DNA of 64,000 bases, taken from the NCBI RefSeq assembly GCF_009649955.1, contig NZ_CP045875.1:434001-498000 (forward strand). Reading direction: 5' to 3'. The stretch comes from Heliorestis convoluta (GTDB lineage Bacteria > Bacillota > Desulfitobacteriia > Heliobacteriales > Heliobacteriaceae). Below, piece by piece: positions 7,916-16,135 of the stretch. Position 1 is the stretch's first letter. Each line of letters begins with the position of its first letter. A program made the translations under genes and the position numbers. Below the pieces are notes generated by a model. The model was given only the letters and a program-made list of their open reading frames with translations, made no database searches and was not told the DNA's origin.

Positions 7916-10186
7916 ATGGCAGTAGATGAACGGGGAAAGAATCGGAGTCCTGTGGATCATGCAAGCACCGTAGATAGTGCAGATAAGATAGAAGAAACCA
8001 AAAAAGCTGAAGAGATTTTGGAGAAGTATGATAGCGGCAGTGCTTTTCGAAAAAACATTCCTTTTTATTGGAAGTGGGTTATTGGCGGTGGCGCCAGTAT
8101 TTTGAGTCTTTTTCATCTATATACGGCTATTTTTGGCACTTTGCCGAGCAATCAGCAGCGAGGATTTCATTTGGCCATTGCATTGGGTCTTGTTTTTTTG
8201 CTTTTTCCGGCCAATAAGAAAAATGAAGGTTTGGCGGAGGAATCTTCCCATACCTTTTGGGATGGCTTTATAGCTAGGATGAAAACGGTACCTGTAAGCA
8301 GTTGGGTACTTTTTGGGATCCTTCTTCTCTGTACAGGTTATGCTTATTGGAATGAATTGGTTCGTCCGACGACGGTGCTCGTAATGGCGGCGTTGCTTGT
8401 TCTTTTTCAAGTGGCTAAGTTGTATGGGCGTCGTTATCAGGGAATTCCTTTTCCCGATGTAATCTTGGCAATTCTAGGTCTTGGTGTAGGCCTTTATCAT
8501 TTTTTTGAGTATCAAGGGATTATTGCTCGTGTGGGCATTTATAACGATCTTGATTTTATGGTGGCCGGTGCTGCTGTGTTGCTTGTTCTAGAAGCGGCGC
8601 GGCGTGTTGTTGGAATGCCTATTGTGGTGGTCGCTGCATTGTTGCTTTTGTATGCCCACTTAGGTGCTTATATTCCCGGCTACTTTTCTCATCGCGGCTT
8701 TAGTGTGGAGCGGATTATTTCTCATTCTTTTTTGAGTTTGGAAGGTATTTTGGGGATTCCGATTTCGATTTCTGCTACTTTTATTTATCTTTTTATTATG
8801 TTTGGCGTGATTTTGCAGAAGACGGGGTTGGAGAAGTTTTTTACGAACTTGGCGCTTTCTTTGACGGGTTGGATGACAGGTGGAACGGCCAAGGTGGGTG
8901 TTTTAACGAGCCTTTTTTCAGGGACGATTACAGGTAGTTCCGTGGCCAATACGGTGAGCAATGGCGCTTTTACAATTCCTATGATGAAGCGCTCCGGTTA
9001 TAAGCCGGAGTTTGCAGCTGGTGTTGAATCGGCCTCTTCTACGGGGGGACAGATTATGCCTCCCATTATGGGTTCGGCTGCTTTTTTGATGATTGAGTTT
9101 ACGGGGTTGGCGTATAGTGAAATTATTAAGGCTGCTTTGATTCCGGCTTTGCTTTTTTTTATGGGTCAGTTTATTTATGTGCATTATGAGTCAAAGCGGC
9201 TGGGGATTATGGGCGTGCCGCGCAGTGAGTTGCCCAATCTGAAAGATCTTTTGTTGCGCAAAGGCTATTTGTTGTTGCCGATTGTAGCGATTATTGTAAT
9301 TCTTTCGATGGGCCAGTCGGCGATGAAAGCGGCTCTTTATGGAATTTATACGGCGCTGGCGATGAGTGTACTTGCGTTGATTTTGGCTTGGATTTTAGGG
9401 AAGCGCGATCAGTTGGATCATCCTTTTTCTTTTTCCATGCTTTGGGATATTCTTGTTACATCGGCTCGCACTGCTTTGCCTGTGATTATTGCTTGTGCGG
9501 CGGCAGGTATTATTGTGGGTGTGATTACGCTGACGGGCTTAGGCTTGCGCATTGCCGGTGGCATTCTTGAGCTGGCCATGAATCAGCTTTTGTTGACGCT
9601 CTTTTTCACGATGATTGCAAGTATTGTTCTGGGCATGGGTTTGCCCACGACTGCCAATTATGTGATTACGGCGACGATGGCGGCGCCTGCCCTTTTGGCT
9701 TTTGACAATGTACCGCTGGTAGCAGCCCATCTTTTTGTTTTCTACTTTGGAATTGTAGCCGATATTACGCCGCCGGTGGCTCTGGCTGCTTATGCCGGAT
9801 CGGGGCTGGCCAATAGCAATCCTTTTAAGACGAGTATTCAAGCGGTGAAAATTGCGATTGGTGCTTTTTTGATTCCTTATATGTTTGTACTTTCGCCGCA
9901 GTTGTTGTTGGGCGAGGCGCCTCTGTATTTGGTCGCTTTTTCGGTGACAACGGCAACGCTGGGAATGTTTTGCATTGCTACGGCTCTGGTGGGTTATATT
10001 GAGAAGCCTTTGCATTGGAGTGAGCGTTTGCTGTTGACGTTGGCTGGTTTGAGCCTTGTGTATGCGCACTTGGTGACGGATATTTTGGGCGTGGCTATTT
10101 TCTTGGCGATTTATGTTCATCAGAAGATGAGCGGCCGTAAAGGTAAGAAAGATCAAGGAACAGATGTGCCGCCTGTAGGGGTGTAA
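7916..10186 (+). CDS. TRAP transporter fused permease (4TM + 12TM)
   Basis: A 756-aa polytopic membrane protein combining the small (DctQ-like) and large (DctM-like) TRAP subunits in one chain, as is usual for TAXI systems. The large-subunit part shows the conserved GTITGSSVANTVSNGAFTIP and GGQIMPPIMG segments (about residues 345-395) and the second inverted-topology repeat near MGLPTTANYVI (about 585). It imports the ligand delivered by the receptor, driven by a sodium or proton gradient. ATG 7916 is preceded by GAGGGGTG; the first roughly 45 residues are hydrophilic and cytoplasmic. Codons end mostly in T or G. Confidence 0.93.
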   Translation: MAVDERGKNRSPVDHASTVDSADKIEETKKAEEILEKYDSGSAFRKNIPFYWKWVIGGGASILSLFHLYTAIFGTLPSNQQRGFHLAIALGLVFLLFPANKKNEGLAEESSHTFWDGFIARMKTVPVSSWVLFGILLLCTGYAYWNELVRPTTVLVMAALLVLFQVAKLYGRRYQGIPFPDVILAILGLGVGLYHFFEYQGIIARVGIYNDLDFMVAGAAVLLVLEAARRVVGMPIVVVAALLLLYAHLGAYIPGYFSHRGFSVERIISHSFLSLEGILGIPISISATFIYLFIMFGVILQKTGLEKFFTNLALSLTGWMTGGTAKVGVLTSLFSGTITGSSVANTVSNGAFTIPMMKRSGYKPEFAAGVESASSTGGQIMPPIMGSAAFLMIEFTGLAYSEIIKAALIPALLFFMGQFIYVHYESKRLGIMGVPRSELPNLKDLLLRKGYLLLPIVAIIVILSMGQSAMKAALYGIYTALAMSVLALILAWILGKRDQLDHPFSFSMLWDILVTSARTALPVIIACAAAGIIVGVITLTGLGLRIAGGILELAMNQLLLTLFFTMIASIVLGMGLPTTANYVITATMAAPALLAFDNVPLVAAHLFVFYFGIVADITPPVALAAYAGSGLANSNPFKTSIQAVKIAIGAFLIPYMFVLSPQLLLGEAPLYLVAFSVTTATLGMFCIATALVGYIEKPLHWSERLLLTLAGLSLVYAHLVTDILGVAIFLAIYVHQKMSGRKGKKDQGTDVPPVGV

Positions 10187-10201
10187 GTGACACAGGTTCA
10201 A

Positions 10202-10278
10202 TGGGACTGAGTAAGGATTTAGTGGGACTGGATGACGATTTAGTGACACTCGGTGACGATTTAGTAACACTCGGGAGC
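10202..10278 (+). repeat. 21-bp tandem repeat array
   Basis: Three consecutive 21-bp units (starting 10202, 10223 and 10244) end in GATTTAG, followed by a partial fourth beginning TAACACTCGGG. Units diverge from TGGGACTG to TGACACTCGG at their 5' ends. The array lies just after the permease stop. A similar single unit (TTTTAGTGACACTGGGAGGACGG-like) occurs near 26350. No function is evident. Confidence 0.7.
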
Positions 10279-10403
10279 GGTTCTGGTGCCTTAGAAAATG
10301 ACAAAAAAAGGACCCTTTCCTGCCCCCCTCCCTGTGTTATTACATACTTTTTTGGTGGCTGTAAAAGCTAAGGGTAGGTGTGCACTTGAGAGGAGGATGG
10401 CTT

Positions 10404-10466
10404 ATGAGTCAGCGTCCTGTTATGTCTGTTCGGGCTGCCTTGGAGCGATCTGATAAGGAAGGATGA
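10404..10466 (+). CDS. Possible 20-aa leader peptide upstream of the nitroreductase
   Basis: A short frame beginning ATG and encoding MSQRPVMSVRAALERSDKEG. It has a strong ribosome binding site (GAGGAGG, 7 nt spacing) and ends 7 bp before the nitroreductase start. Translation could help ribosomes reload on the next gene, whose own binding site (GGAAGG) lies inside this frame. No homology is recognised and it may be chance. Confidence 0.35.
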   Translation: MSQRPVMSVRAALERSDKEG

Positions 10467-10473
10467 TGGGTTG

Positions 10474-11034
10474 ATGAATGATACGCTGAAGACGATTTTT
10501 AATAGACGGAGTGTTCGAACTTTTAAGCCGGAGCAGATTGAGAATCAGGCTTTAGATAGTATTGTTTCTGCTGGTCAGTATGCGCCGAGTGGCATGAACC
10601 ATCAGCCTTGGCATTTTACGGTGGTGCAGAATCGGGAACTTTTGGCGGATATTAATACGCTTTGTAAGGCTGTTTATATGCAGTGGGACAATCCGGCTTT
10701 GCAGGAGCGAGTGAAGGCGGAGAATTTTAGTGCTTTTTATCATGCGCCTACGTTGATTGTTGTTTCTGGCGATGCTACTTCTTTGACGCCCCAGTTTGAT
10801 TGTGCGCTGGCTTTGGGTACTATGTTTTTGGCGGCTGCTTCATTAGGAATTGGTTCTTGTTGGATTCATGCGTTACAGTCTTTTCATGATCTGGCAGAAG
10901 GGCCGGCTATGATGAAAAAGTTGCAGGTGCCGGAGGGGTATCGGATTTTTGGTTCTGGCGCTTTTGGTTATAGTGCCCAAGAGTTGCCTTTGCCGAAGCC
11001 TCGTAAGGAGGGGGCTGTGACGATTTTGCGGTAA
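10474..11034 (+). CDS. Nitroreductase-family flavoprotein
   Basis: A 186-aa FMN-dependent oxidoreductase. The N-terminal RRSVRTF motif (about residues 10-16) and YAPSGMNHQPWHF (about 34-46) bind the FMN phosphate in this family, and ALGTMFLAAASLGIGSCWIH (about 110-129) is the conserved central helix. Family members reduce nitro compounds, quinones or flavins with NAD(P)H; the physiological substrate is unknown. Start at ATG 10474 rather than the TTG one codon earlier. It is monocistronic apart from the possible leader peptide, and ends at a strong bidirectional terminator shared with purC. Confidence 0.9.
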   Translation: MNDTLKTIFNRRSVRTFKPEQIENQALDSIVSAGQYAPSGMNHQPWHFTVVQNRELLADINTLCKAVYMQWDNPALQERVKAENFSAFYHAPTLIVVSGDATSLTPQFDCALALGTMFLAAASLGIGSCWIHALQSFHDLAEGPAMMKKLQVPEGYRIFGSGAFGYSAQELPLPKPRKEGAVTILR

Positions 11035-11082
11035 AAAAAGAAGGACCTTGCGCGATTGAGGGCGCGAGGTCCTTCTTTTTGT
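11033..11082. terminator. Bidirectional terminator between nitroreductase and purC
   Basis: AAAAAGAAGGACCT, with GCGC inside, pairs with the mirror arm ending AGGTCCTTCTTTTT. Runs of A and T on both sides let it work for both convergent genes. Confidence 0.92.
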
Positions 11083-11099
11083 CTATGGCTTAGACTGGC

Positions 11100-11780
11100 T
11101 TAGGCCATCATTTGTTTTTCGAGTTCTAGTGGTTCGATGTATTCGCCATTTTTATAGGCGCGCATGTTGCCGCCGGAGATTTCGTCGATGAGGACGATTT
11201 GGCCGTCTTCTACTCTGCCAAATTCGAATTTGATGTCGTAGAGGTCGATGTCTTTTTTGGCCAGTTCTTCTTTGACCACGTTGGCGATTTGTTGGGTTAG
11301 GTTTTTGAGGACTTTGTATTCTTCGTGGGAGAGGATGCCGAGCATGGCCAGACCGTCTTCGTTAATGGGGGGATCTTGGCGGGCATCGTCTTTAAGGGTT
11401 ACTTCTACGAAAGCATCGAGGGGTTGGCCTTCTTCTGCGTAGCGACCGTAGCGGCGCAAGAAGCTGCCGACGGCGCGATAGCGGCAGATGACTTCGAGGC
11501 CTTGACCGAAGACGGTGGCTGGCTTTACGGTCATGGTGGCTTCTTCTATGTTGGCATCGATGTAATGAGTGGGGATGCCTTTTTCTTTAAGTACTTCAAA
11601 AAAGAATTTGGTTAGACGAAGTCCCGCTCGACCGGCGCCTTCGATGGTGAGTCCAACGGTGTTGGCACCAGGGTCAAAGACTCCGTTTTCGCCGGTTACG
11701 TCGTCTTTGAAGGTGAGCAGGTAGTTGCCGTCTTCGAGTTCGTAGACGTCTTTTGTTTTTCCGGTGTAGACTAGGTTCAT
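11100..11780 (-). CDS. purC: Phosphoribosylaminoimidazole-succinocarboxamide synthase
   Basis: A 226-aa SAICAR synthetase that joins aspartate to CAIR with ATP in de novo purine synthesis. Recognisable family segments are YTGKTKDVYEL near the N-terminus, VICRYRAVGSFLRRYG (about residues 92-107), and the ATP-site stretch LIDEISGGNMR near the C-terminus. Length matches the bacterial short form. It stands alone here rather than within a pur operon. Its codons end mostly in C or A, opposite to the neighbouring + strand genes, so the + strand stays G+T-rich across the gene. ATG 11780 is preceded by AAAGGAA. Confidence 0.96.
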   Translation of the reverse strand: MNLVYTGKTKDVYELEDGNYLLTFKDDVTGENGVFDPGANTVGLTIEGAGRAGLRLTKFFFEVLKEKGIPTHYIDANIEEATMTVKPATVFGQGLEVICRYRAVGSFLRRYGRYAEEGQPLDAFVEVTLKDDARQDPPINEDGLAMLGILSHEEYKVLKNLTQQIANVVKEELAKKDIDLYDIKFEFGRVEDGQIVLIDEISGGNMRAYKNGEYIEPLELEKQMMA

Positions 11781-11943
11781 GGGTTGTTTCGTTCCTTTCC
11801 TTTGAGGTTGTTTCGTTTGATCTATGCACTTTCATTATGCACTATTTTTTCTAATATCCCAACTGTATTTTTAGTGGAGCGTTGGTGGCCAGTGGCATGG
11901 GGATGTTTCGTTTGGCAGCTGTGCCCTAGAGGGGTACGACTTG

Positions 11944-12420
11944 CTAGTACGAAAATAGTCCATTGTTACTTTGTGGTGGGGTCAGGCGTTATGAATTCCT
12001 TCCGAACGGACTCATCCCACGCCATGAGCGGCAGCATAGCTGCCGATGGCTGAGGTCTGAAGTCCTCTCTCCAGGAAGTCATAACGCCTGACCCAGATAC
12101 ATCTTGCTGGTTGTGACTGCGTTTTGGCCTATTGCAAATACAATAGCCAGTTGCGTATACATAGCAAGCAAATAGTTACGCAAAGCAATGCCAACGGGAG
12201 TAACAATCAGCAAAAACTCTCTAGGACTGGGCATCACGCTTTCCGCAGCGGGACTTGGGACCTCAGCTGTCGCCAGCTTGCTGGCGGTAACAGCGTGGGA
12301 CCAGTCCAGAGCGGAGGAAAGCGTGATGACCAGGCCCCTGCACAAAGTAACCCCAACGTAATCAGGAAAAGCTGATTTTCATCAAATGGTTGTGCCCAAC
12401 CGGGCATGGGGGGTTAACAC
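11944..12420 (+). repeat. Double-hairpin repeat element, copy 2
   Basis: Border AGTACGAAAATAG, hairpin A at 11978-12094, linker with the CTATTG/CAATAG stem, hairpin B at 12222-12338, 3' border with GATTTTCATC and TGCCC-AACC-GGGCA. Its linker is almost identical to that of copy 4 and clearly different from copies 1 and 3, so there are two subtypes. With the partial copy at 12414-12455 it fills most of the intergenic space between purC and the VTT gene. Confidence 0.88.
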
Positions 12421-12455
12421 GAATATAGCTACCTTGTGGTGGGGTCAGGCCTTCA
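12414..12455 (+). repeat. 5'-end fragment of a further repeat copy
   Basis: Immediately after copy 2 a new 5' border (TTAACACGAATATAG) and the beginning of hairpin A (GTGGTGGGGTCAGGCCTT) appear, then similarity stops. It is a truncated tandem copy that starts exactly one border after the previous element. Confidence 0.75.
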
Positions 12456-12529
12456 AATCCTATATCGTTTCTTTACATATCTTCGACTTTTATTACATAT
12501 CTCCTTGCAATTAAGACAGATGTCAATAG

Positions 12530-12559
12530 AAAAAAGCAGTCCCTTTTCAGGGACCGCTT
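12530..12559 (-). terminator. Terminator after the VTT-domain gene
   Basis: On the minus strand AGCGGTCCCT pairs with AGGGACTGCT and is followed by TTTTT. Confidence 0.85.
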
Positions 12560-13233
12560 GTAGCAGAAGAGCGATGCATTTTTTTTCGATAGTGATGAAC
12601 AAGAAAGGCAAATAGAATCATGGCTAGCGTAACGACAATGAGACGGGCTCCATTTTCTGTAATACTATATATATCGTGACCCATAAGGCCGTCGAAGAGA
12701 ACCATTGGTATTTTTCCAAGGGCTGTCGCTGCCATAAATGCCCAAAAGGAAGCTCCGCTAAAAGCTGCGGCCATGTTGATGACACCAGAAGGTACAAAAG
12801 GAGCGAGCCGTAAGAGTAAAATACTCATGAAGGCGTTCTTACTGATCCATTGGTCAAAGCGGTTTAGCTGCTTATGCTTGCTGAGCCAAAGGACAACGAA
12901 AGATCGGCCATAGTAGCGAAAGAAGGAAAAAGCGAGCGCCGCTCCTACCAGTTCGCCTATCCAGGCCAACAGCAAGCCTGTGGTCCAGCCAAAGACATGA
13001 ACAAAAGCACCGATAAGAAACAAACTCGGAACGACACTGATAAAGTTCTGTACTGTAGCGAGAAACAGTGCGATCGCCCAAGCTTTCCAGCCTAAAGACT
13101 GCAGATAGGCAGAAAGTGCCTGTATATCCGTCGTAAACGTATGAAGTAAAAAACTTCTACCCCACTCTGTTTGCCAGAGAACTAAGAAAGCCAAGAGCAA
13201 CACAGCAAGCACGAAAAGCTTTCTAAGTGGCAT
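12547..13233 (-). CDS. TVP38/TMEM64 (VTT/DedA-like) membrane protein
   Basis: A 228-aa membrane protein with an N-terminal anchor and the VTT-domain pattern: F-LIGAFVHVFGW, then a glycine-rich re-entrant region with FFRYYGRSF, then RLAPFVPSGVINMAAAFSG (about residues 140-158), which is the family's signature R-x-x-P-x-x-P-x-x-x-x-N-type segment. Relatives act as lipid scramblases or in membrane homeostasis; the exact role here is unknown. ATG 13233 with AAAGGAGG upstream is better than the earlier in-frame codon at 13260, which overlaps prfC. It lies 13 bp after prfC and probably shares its transcript. Confidence 0.85.
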   Translation of the reverse strand: MPLRKLFVLAVLLLAFLVLWQTEWGRSFLLHTFTTDIQALSAYLQSLGWKAWAIALFLATVQNFISVVPSLFLIGAFVHVFGWTTGLLLAWIGELVGAALAFSFFRYYGRSFVVLWLSKHKQLNRFDQWISKNAFMSILLLRLAPFVPSGVINMAAAFSGASFWAFMAATALGKIPMVLFDGLMGHDIYSITENGARLIVVTLAMILFAFLVHHYRKKMHRSSATSGP

Positions 13234-13246
13234 TGAAGGGCCTCCT

Positions 13247-14842
13247 TTATTTAGGCACAATCATAAAATTGACGCTTGGGTTCTGTTCTTTTGCCCAATT
13301 GTAAGACCATTCATTGCGGAAAAGGATAACAGGTCGATCTTTAATATCTCGAACTAGCATGGCACTATCAATACCCTTAATATTTGTCTTTAAGGCTTCG
13401 TCATTGATCCAGCGCGCCACACTATAGCCAAGATGATTCAGCTCAATATCAACACCATACTCATTTTTCAAGCGATATTCCAAAACTTCAAACTGCAATA
13501 ACCCAACAGCGCCAACTATATAAGACTCAATGGCCATTTCTGGTTGACGAAAGACCTGCACAGCCCCTTCTTGTGTTAACTGGGTCATGCCTTTGTTAAA
13601 TTGCTTTCGCTTCATCGTGTCTTTTGCTTGTACTCGTGCAAATAACTCCGGTGGAAAAACAGGAAAGTCTTCGAACTGAAAAGACAGTCCATCGCCACAG
13701 AGGCTGTCCCCAATGCCAAAAACACCGGGATCAAAAAGCCCTACAATATCTCCAGGATAAGCTTCTTCAATAATCGTTCGTTCTTGGGCCATAAATTGCG
13801 TAGGCTGAGAAAGCTTGATCGTTTTTCCTGTCGTGATGTGTTTTACAGCCATGCCTTTAGAAAATTTTCCGGAACAGATCCGCATAAAGGCGATGCGATC
13901 ACGATGGGTCGGATTCATATTCGCTTGAATCTTAAAGACAAAAGCAGAAAAGCGTTCATCATCGGGGGCCACGGCGCTGTCTACACCTTTTCGGGCCAGT
14001 GGCGGTGGTGCCAACTGTAAAAATTCTTCGAGAAAAGGACGAACGCCAAAGTTGCTGATAGCGCTGCCAAAAAACATCGGTGTCAGTTCACCAGCCGCTA
14101 CTTTTTCTTCATCAAATTCATCACCGGCTAGATCAAGCAATTCAATATCTTCTTGTAAAGCCTGGTAGACTTCTTCACCAAGCAATTCTGCAAAAGCAGG
14201 ATCATCAACAGAACCGACAGTAGAAGGAATCACTTTCTGACCATGAGCGCCCTCTGTATCAAAAAGTTCGATTTGCGCCAACTTACGGTTATAGACACCG
14301 AGATAGTTGCCTTCAATCCCAACGGGCCAGTTCATGGGGTAGGCACGAATGCCTAAGACATTTTCGATCTCTTCCATCAATTCAAAGGGATTTTTCCCGA
14401 AGCGATCGAGCTTGTTGACAAAAGTAAAAATAGGAATCCCTCGTTGCTTACAGACCCGAAAAAGCTTTTTCGTCTGATCTTCCACGCCTTTGGCCACATC
14501 AATGACCATAACAGCGCTGTCTGTAGCCATTAATGTCCGGTAGGTATCTTCACTAAAATCCTGGTGACCTGGCGTGTCAAGAATATTGACACGATAGCCA
14601 TCGTAGTCAAATTGAAGCACACTGGAGGTTACAGAGATACCCCTCTGCTTTTCAATCTCCATCCAGTCTGAGAGGGCATGCTTTTGAGATTTTCTAGCTT
14701 TTACTGAACCAGCTAGGCGAATGGCGCCGCCGTAAAGCAGTAGCTTTTCTGTAAGTGTTGTTTTACCTGCGTCTGGGTGAGAGATGATAGCGAAAGTACG
14801 ACGACGATTCACTTCTGTGGAGAGCGTTGAAGCAGTTGTCAT
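13247..14842 (-). CDS. prfC: Peptide chain release factor 3 (RF3)
   Basis: A 531-aa translational GTPase that recycles RF1/RF2 after peptide release. GTPase motifs are SHPDAGKTT (about residues 19-27), DTPGHQDF (about 91-98) and NKLD (about 145-148). The long effector region RLAGSVKARKSQKHALSDW is typical of RF3 rather than EF-G. Length equals the usual 520-535 aa. It is transcribed with the downstream VTT gene. Confidence 0.96.
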   Translation of the reverse strand: MTTASTLSTEVNRRRTFAIISHPDAGKTTLTEKLLLYGGAIRLAGSVKARKSQKHALSDWMEIEKQRGISVTSSVLQFDYDGYRVNILDTPGHQDFSEDTYRTLMATDSAVMVIDVAKGVEDQTKKLFRVCKQRGIPIFTFVNKLDRFGKNPFELMEEIENVLGIRAYPMNWPVGIEGNYLGVYNRKLAQIELFDTEGAHGQKVIPSTVGSVDDPAFAELLGEEVYQALQEDIELLDLAGDEFDEEKVAAGELTPMFFGSAISNFGVRPFLEEFLQLAPPPLARKGVDSAVAPDDERFSAFVFKIQANMNPTHRDRIAFMRICSGKFSKGMAVKHITTGKTIKLSQPTQFMAQERTIIEEAYPGDIVGLFDPGVFGIGDSLCGDGLSFQFEDFPVFPPELFARVQAKDTMKRKQFNKGMTQLTQEGAVQVFRQPEMAIESYIVGAVGLLQFEVLEYRLKNEYGVDIELNHLGYSVARWINDEALKTNIKGIDSAMLVRDIKDRPVILFRNEWSYNWAKEQNPSVNFMIVPK

Positions 14843-14951
14843 TCTATTTCCTCCAGGCTAAAATCAAAAATCATATCTTATTAGTATACATCTTATTCAG
14901 AATGAGAAAAAGAGATAGAACTGCTTTTTCCGTTGCTATATCTTGATGTTG

Positions 14952-16130
14952 TTAGATGGTACTTGGAAACAAGAGGATTTCTTCGTTTTCTTCTAAACCT
15001 TCTAAGACTTGTACGACTTCTTCGCCAAGGACGCCCAAGCGAATCTCTCTTCTCTCTATCACCCCATCTTGTAGAGCGTACACATAAGTCCCTTCCACAG
15101 TCGATAGAAGAGAGGTACGTGGTATTAACAAGCTTTCTTCACTGATCCAAGAAAAAGTAACATCGATAGGAAACCCTTCTAGCCAACTCTCAGGCTTTTC
15201 TTGTAACTCAATATAGACTGGTACCCGTCGTTGTTCCAGCCCAAGGGGAGAAAGCTTTGCTTCAGCTCTTGTCCCGATGTTTTTTACAATGCCTGAAATA
15301 GCAAGGTCTGTCCCACGATGACTCAGCAGAACTTCCTGTCCTTTTTGAACTTTATTGATTTCTTCGTGAAAGACAGGCACTTCTACTTCAAAAAGGCCTT
15401 GCCCGATAAGTTGTAGCAAAGGGCGAGAAGGATCAATCATTTTTCCTGGATGCACTTCCATTCCTAAGATAGTGCCTGCAAAAGGTGCTCTTACCTCTAG
15501 GGTAGATAGATCGCGATACAAACCTTGTTTTTCTTCTTCTAAAGCACGAAGGCGGCGGCTCCAATCGCCTTGATCTCGCAATACTTCCGCTTGCGTGAGC
15601 CGCGCTTGGGCCTGCGTAAGGCGGCTTTGTTCCATTTCCCATTCCTGCTCTATTTTTTCCAGTTCCACAGGTGCCTTAGCCCCTGCTTCAACAAGTTGAT
15701 AAATCCGCTCTCGATCCGCTTCAATTTCTGTCAGGCGAAGCTGGCGCTGTCCGATTTCTTCTTGTTCAATGGTCACTTGCCAGTAAGCCCCTTCTCGATT
15801 CATTTCTTGCTGAATTCCTTCTATTTGTGCTTCTATCTGTGCCAATCGCTCTTGCAAAGGTCTACCGTCTAAGCGCAGCAAAAGTTCTCCGGCTTGGACT
15901 TTGTCTCCGCTTTTCTTGTAGACTTCCAATACTTTGGTCGTTACCGGCCCATACAGGACCGTATCCTCTTGTGCCACCAGATAACCTTTTTCTTTCCAAT
16001 TCAATTCTATGCTATCATAGCGAACTTTAGCAAAAGCGTACTCTTCACCTGTCCTTGTCTGCCAATTAAAGAACAGAAGAAGCAATATCAACAAAGGAAC
16101 CAGCCCGTAGAGCCATTTTTTCCACTTCAC
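14952..16130 (-). CDS. HlyD/MacA-family membrane fusion (adaptor) protein
   Basis: A 392-aa single-pass protein: an N-terminal membrane helix (about residues 8-22), a barrel-sandwich/lipoyl half (SGDKVQAGELLLRLDG), a long coiled-coil hairpin (about 100-195), the second lipoyl half (VRAPFAGTILGMEVHPG) and a beta-barrel domain. It is the last gene of a three-gene ABC export operon and is separated from the permease by 5 bp. GTG 16130 is used, with GGGAGGG upstream. In Gram-positives such adaptors pair with MacB-like transporters; cargo unknown. Confidence 0.9.
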   Translation of the reverse strand: MKWKKWLYGLVPLLILLLLFFNWQTRTGEEYAFAKVRYDSIELNWKEKGYLVAQEDTVLYGPVTTKVLEVYKKSGDKVQAGELLLRLDGRPLQERLAQIEAQIEGIQQEMNREGAYWQVTIEQEEIGQRQLRLTEIEADRERIYQLVEAGAKAPVELEKIEQEWEMEQSRLTQAQARLTQAEVLRDQGDWSRRLRALEEEKQGLYRDLSTLEVRAPFAGTILGMEVHPGKMIDPSRPLLQLIGQGLFEVEVPVFHEEINKVQKGQEVLLSHRGTDLAISGIVKNIGTRAEAKLSPLGLEQRRVPVYIELQEKPESWLEGFPIDVTFSWISEESLLIPRTSLLSTVEGTYVYALQDGVIERREIRLGVLGEEVVQVLEGLEENEEILLFPSTI

Positions 16131-16135
16131 AATGA

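Noticed and set aside
9539-10270. Long minus-strand open frame opposite the TRAP permease
   Set aside because: The product is Arg/His/Gln/Asn-rich with no recognisable fold. It is an antisense shadow of a T/G-biased membrane-protein gene.
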